DNA from: Nitrososphaerales archaeon
Lineage (GTDB): Archaea; Thermoproteota; Nitrososphaeria; Nitrososphaerales; UBA183
Direction of reading: 5' to 3'
Assembly: GCA_030042335.1 (NCBI GenBank)
Contig: JASHZW010000098.1
Coordinates: 1 to 7,481 of the forward strand
Length of the DNA: 7,481 nucleotides
The translations under genes and the position numbers were made by a program. Positions 5,673 through 7,481 of this stretch are shown in pieces; position 1 is the first letter of the stretch, and each line of letters opens with the position of its first letter. The notes beneath the pieces were generated by a model. It was not told the origin of the DNA and did no database searches. It worked only from the letters and a program-made list of their open reading frames with translations.

Positions 5673-6874
5673 TCGACGAGCTTGGCGACGCCCGAACTGT
5701 ACTGGGCCGCCTTCTTCGGCGCGCTGACCAAGCTTTCCGGCAGTCCTAGCATCGAAGCCGCCCTCCGAAGCACAACCTTCCTCTCCCCTTCCGAGATCTT
5801 GTACCTCACGGGTAGAGCCAAGCCGAAGGACGCGACCTTCTCGTCCGCATAAGGGAACCTGACTTCGCAGAAGCGGGCACACGCCGCCTCATCGCGCACG
5901 AATGCCACGTTTCCGCTGGCGATCACATCGGCCTTCATCATCGCAGCCGCGGCCCTCTCATCCTCCCTTGCCATCTCGGCGTACTTCATGTAGCCGCCGA
6001 AGAGCTCGTCGGCGAGCTGCCCAAGCATGATTAGCTCCGCTCCCTGCTCGCCAGCCTCTCTCGCGCTCGCTGAGTAGATACACCAGAGTGCCCTGTCCAT
6101 GGGTGTCGGCTCGAACGGCAGATCAAGGATGCCGAGCTCCCTGGAGACACCTTTAGAGTCCATCTCGACCATCACAAGGTCGAGCCCCAGCGCTTCCGCA
6201 GCGGTCCTGACCTGTGTCTCGTCGCGTGAGCCCGGGGAGAAGACGCCGCAGAGGACCACCTTGGCGTGCCTTGAGGCGAGCAGGGCGAGCAGCGAGCTGT
6301 CCAGTCCGCCGGAGAAGGACACGGCGACCTTGTCCCGCCCTCTCACCCTCTTTGCCACGGCTTCGATTAGCAGATTGGAGAGCTGCTCGGCACACTCGTC
6401 GAGGCTGCGCCCTTTCTTCGAAAGAGGGAGCCTCGAGCGAGTGACCTTGAGCGAACCCATGTCCAGCGTCGCACCGCCGGGCAGGAGCTTTGGAGTCTCG
6501 CTGAAGGCCCGGTGGTCGCTCGCGACACATGAACCCGATTGGTTCACGTAAAGTGGTCTCGTGCCGAGGGCATCCCGCGACGCGACCAGACCATCCCCTC
6601 TTGGGTTGTTTTCGACGAAGGCGAACTCTCCGGAGTGCCCGCTCTCTACCGAAGTCTCGTCGAGAAACCCATGGACTATGGGGAACTCCTTCTCTTTATC
6701 GTCGGAGAAGACAAGGACGTACCCTCCGAACCCACTAGGATTGACTGTGCCCTGCATCAGCGAGCCCGGTCCAAGAGTGACCTTCGTTCCCCTTCTCTCC
6801 ATCTTCGCCGCCGCGGCCTCCGCCGCCCCCCGCGAATCGGAGCCCCTGAAGACGGCGAACCCGTTCGTCCTCAT
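5669..6874 (-). CDS. Asparagine synthase-like protein lacking the glutaminase cysteine (ASNSD1-like)
   Basis: 401 residues from ATG 6874, which overlaps the hel308 stop as ATGA. The C-terminal synthetase domain carries the ATP-pyrophosphatase loop SFSGGLDSS (186-194) and the family motif GQLADELFGGYMKY (285-298), followed by YADEKV (342-347) and the late motif PKKAAQYSSG (386-395). The N-terminal domain retains late class-II amidotransferase features such as SRDALGTRPLYV (99-110). It begins MRTNGFAV, with no Cys2 to act as glutaminase nucleophile. Enzymes of the AsnB type begin with Met-Cys-Gly, so this protein cannot use glutamine in the usual way. It may use free ammonia, adenylate another carboxylate, or have a different role, as with human ASNSD1, whose C-terminal motif is similar. 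It sits between hel308 and the methyltransferase in a tightly coupled operon. True substrate unknown. Confidence 0.85.
   Translation of the reverse strand: MRTNGFAVFRGSDSRGAAEAAAAKMERRGTKVTLGPGSLMQGTVNPSGFGGYVLVFSDDKEKEFPIVHGFLDETSVESGHSGEFAFVENNPRGDGLVASRDALGTRPLYVNQSGSCVASDHRAFSETPKLLPGGATLDMGSLKVTRSRLPLSKKGRSLDECAEQLSNLLIEAVAKRVRGRDKVAVSFSGGLDSSLLALLASRHAKVVLCGVFSPGSRDETQVRTAAEALGLDLVMVEMDSKGVSRELGILDLPFEPTPMDRALWCIYSASAREAGEQGAELIMLGQLADELFGGYMKYAEMAREDERAAAAMMKADVIASGNVAFVRDEAACARFCEVRFPYADEKVASFGLALPVRYKISEGERKVVLRRAASMLGLPESLVSAPKKAAQYSSGVAKLVE
6871..6874 (-). other. ATGA stop-start overlap between hel308 and asparagine synthase-like gene
   Basis: The hel308 TGA (6873-6871) overlaps the downstream ATG (6874-6872). 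Together with the GTGA at 5669-5672 this shows a three-gene translationally coupled operon. Confidence 0.8.
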
Positions 6875-7481
6875 CGGGAGACCTGCTCCTTGATCTTGTT
6901 CGCTGTCGATGGCCCTATCTTGTCGACTAGAGCTAGCTTGTCGACGCTCGCTTCCCTTATCGACCTGAGGTTCGTGAAGCCTGCCGAGTAGAGCGACCGC
7001 GCCCTGGCCCTTCCGACGCCATCGAGCTTCGTCAGTTCCACCAGCTCAGCCTTGATGCCGCTGATTACCCTCTTCCGGAGGAACTCCGTCTCCTTCTGGA
7101 TGTCCCTCTTCTCGAACAGCCGCGCGAGCTCCGCAAGACAGTAGAGGAGCCAATCTGCGCTGTCCACCGCCCTGTGGAGGTCGCCCGGCTCCACGCCCAG
7201 CCTCTCCAGGATCGTATCCTCCTTCATCTCGTTGATCCAGGCGTCTATGACCATGACCGTGCACATGTCCTGCAGGAGCTCGTCCAACTCCAGGTAGGTC
7301 CTGGAGTCAAGCCTCGTTATGAGCGAAGGACGGTTCGCCTCGAGGAACTCGTACGCCTGGTCGTAGTTCTTCTCCCTCAGAGGGAACTTTGGTTCGAAGT
7401 CGGGACTCCTGCTGATGAGGTGCAGCAGAGCGACGCTCGGTTCCTGAGCCAACCCGGTGAACCCCAGGCACTTCTTGAACA
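6871..7481 (-). CDS. hel308: Hel308-type DNA helicase, C-terminal part
   Basis: The frame is open through the window's right edge, so only the last 202 or so residues are seen; the TTG at 7452 is internal, not a start. The motor domains with Walker motifs lie outside the window. Visible parts match the Hel308 ratchet domain (LLHLISRSPDFEP, then the helical stretch ending RLGVEPGDLHRAVDSADWLL) and the C-terminal helix-hairpin-helix domain (LTKLDGVGRARARSLYSAGF, then VDKIGPSTANKIKEQ). Hel308 is an archaeal superfamily 2, 3'-5' helicase that unwinds lagging strands at stalled replication forks; the ratchet helix drives translocation and the final domain acts as a brake and DNA contact. It is the first visible gene of the minus-strand operon; its TGA at 6873-6871 overlaps the next ATG by four bases. 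Assignment is strong even without the motor domains. Confidence 0.9.
   Translation of the reverse strand, partial: FKKCLGFTGLAQEPSVALLHLISRSPDFEPKFPLREKNYDQAYEFLEANRPSLITRLDSRTYLELDELLQDMCTVMVIDAWINEMKEDTILERLGVEPGDLHRAVDSADWLLYCLAELARLFEKRDIQKETEFLRKRVISGIKAELVELTKLDGVGRARARSLYSAGFTNLRSIREASVDKLALVDKIGPSTANKIKEQVSR

Noticed and set aside
5673..5882. N-terminal extension of the methyltransferase frame
   Set aside because: It lies inside the asparagine synthase-like gene, has Arg/Gly-rich out-of-frame composition, and GTG 5672 gives the family-typical N-terminus with a GTGA overlap.
1..7481. tRNA, rRNA, insertion sequence or phage genes
   Set aside because: No cloverleaf, rRNA-like stretch, transposase motif or terminal inverted repeat was seen on reading both strands.

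Overview
The window looks like archaeal chromosome, moderately GC-rich. The clearest markers are the C-terminal part of a Hel308-type DNA helicase, a short HemK2/Mtq2-type methyltransferase of the kind that modifies archaeal/eukaryotic release factor aRF1/eRF1, and an ASNSD1-like asparagine synthase homologue. TATA-like boxes sit about 25-31 nt upstream of several start codons, so some messages are probably leaderless or nearly so, as is common in archaea. I cannot fix the lineage; a TACK (Thaumarchaeota-like) or Thermoplasmata-like source are both possible. Packing is dense: three convergent gene pairs have stop codons that overlap or lie within 8 nt of each other, and one minus-strand operon uses 4-nt ATGA/GTGA stop-start overlaps.

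Layout. 1-435 (+): the 3' part of an unrecognised helical protein, open at the window edge. 432-599 (-): a 55-codon ORF resembling only the first transmembrane segment of a TMEM175/DUF1211-type protein, probably a remnant or a very small membrane protein. 658-1338 (-): an alpha/beta hydrolase of the methylesterase/hydroxynitrile-lyase type. 1497-1736 (+) and 1739-2110 (-): two small conserved-looking soluble proteins that converge on a shared palindrome and may be distantly related. 2239-5133 (+): a three-gene operon of a helical protein, a YdjI-type SPFH protein with three C-terminal zinc ribbons, and a protein with two zinc ribbons and glycine-rich membrane-like stretches. 5142-7481 (-): hel308 (partial), asparagine synthase-like gene and hemK2-like gene, translationally coupled.

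The most interesting part is the 2239-5133 operon. The central protein resembles Bacillus YdjI, an SPFH protein that works with PspA (YdjF) and the membrane proteins YdjG/YdjH. Here there is no PspA in view. The first gene instead encodes a helical protein with a PGxRGY motif, of a type I recall next to SPFH-zinc-ribbon genes in bacteria. It is a plausible archaeal membrane-stress or membrane-scaffold module, but that role is inferred. The minus-strand operon at the right combines DNA repair, an amidotransferase-like enzyme that has lost its glutaminase cysteine, and translation-factor methylation; co-expression is well supported, a shared pathway is not.
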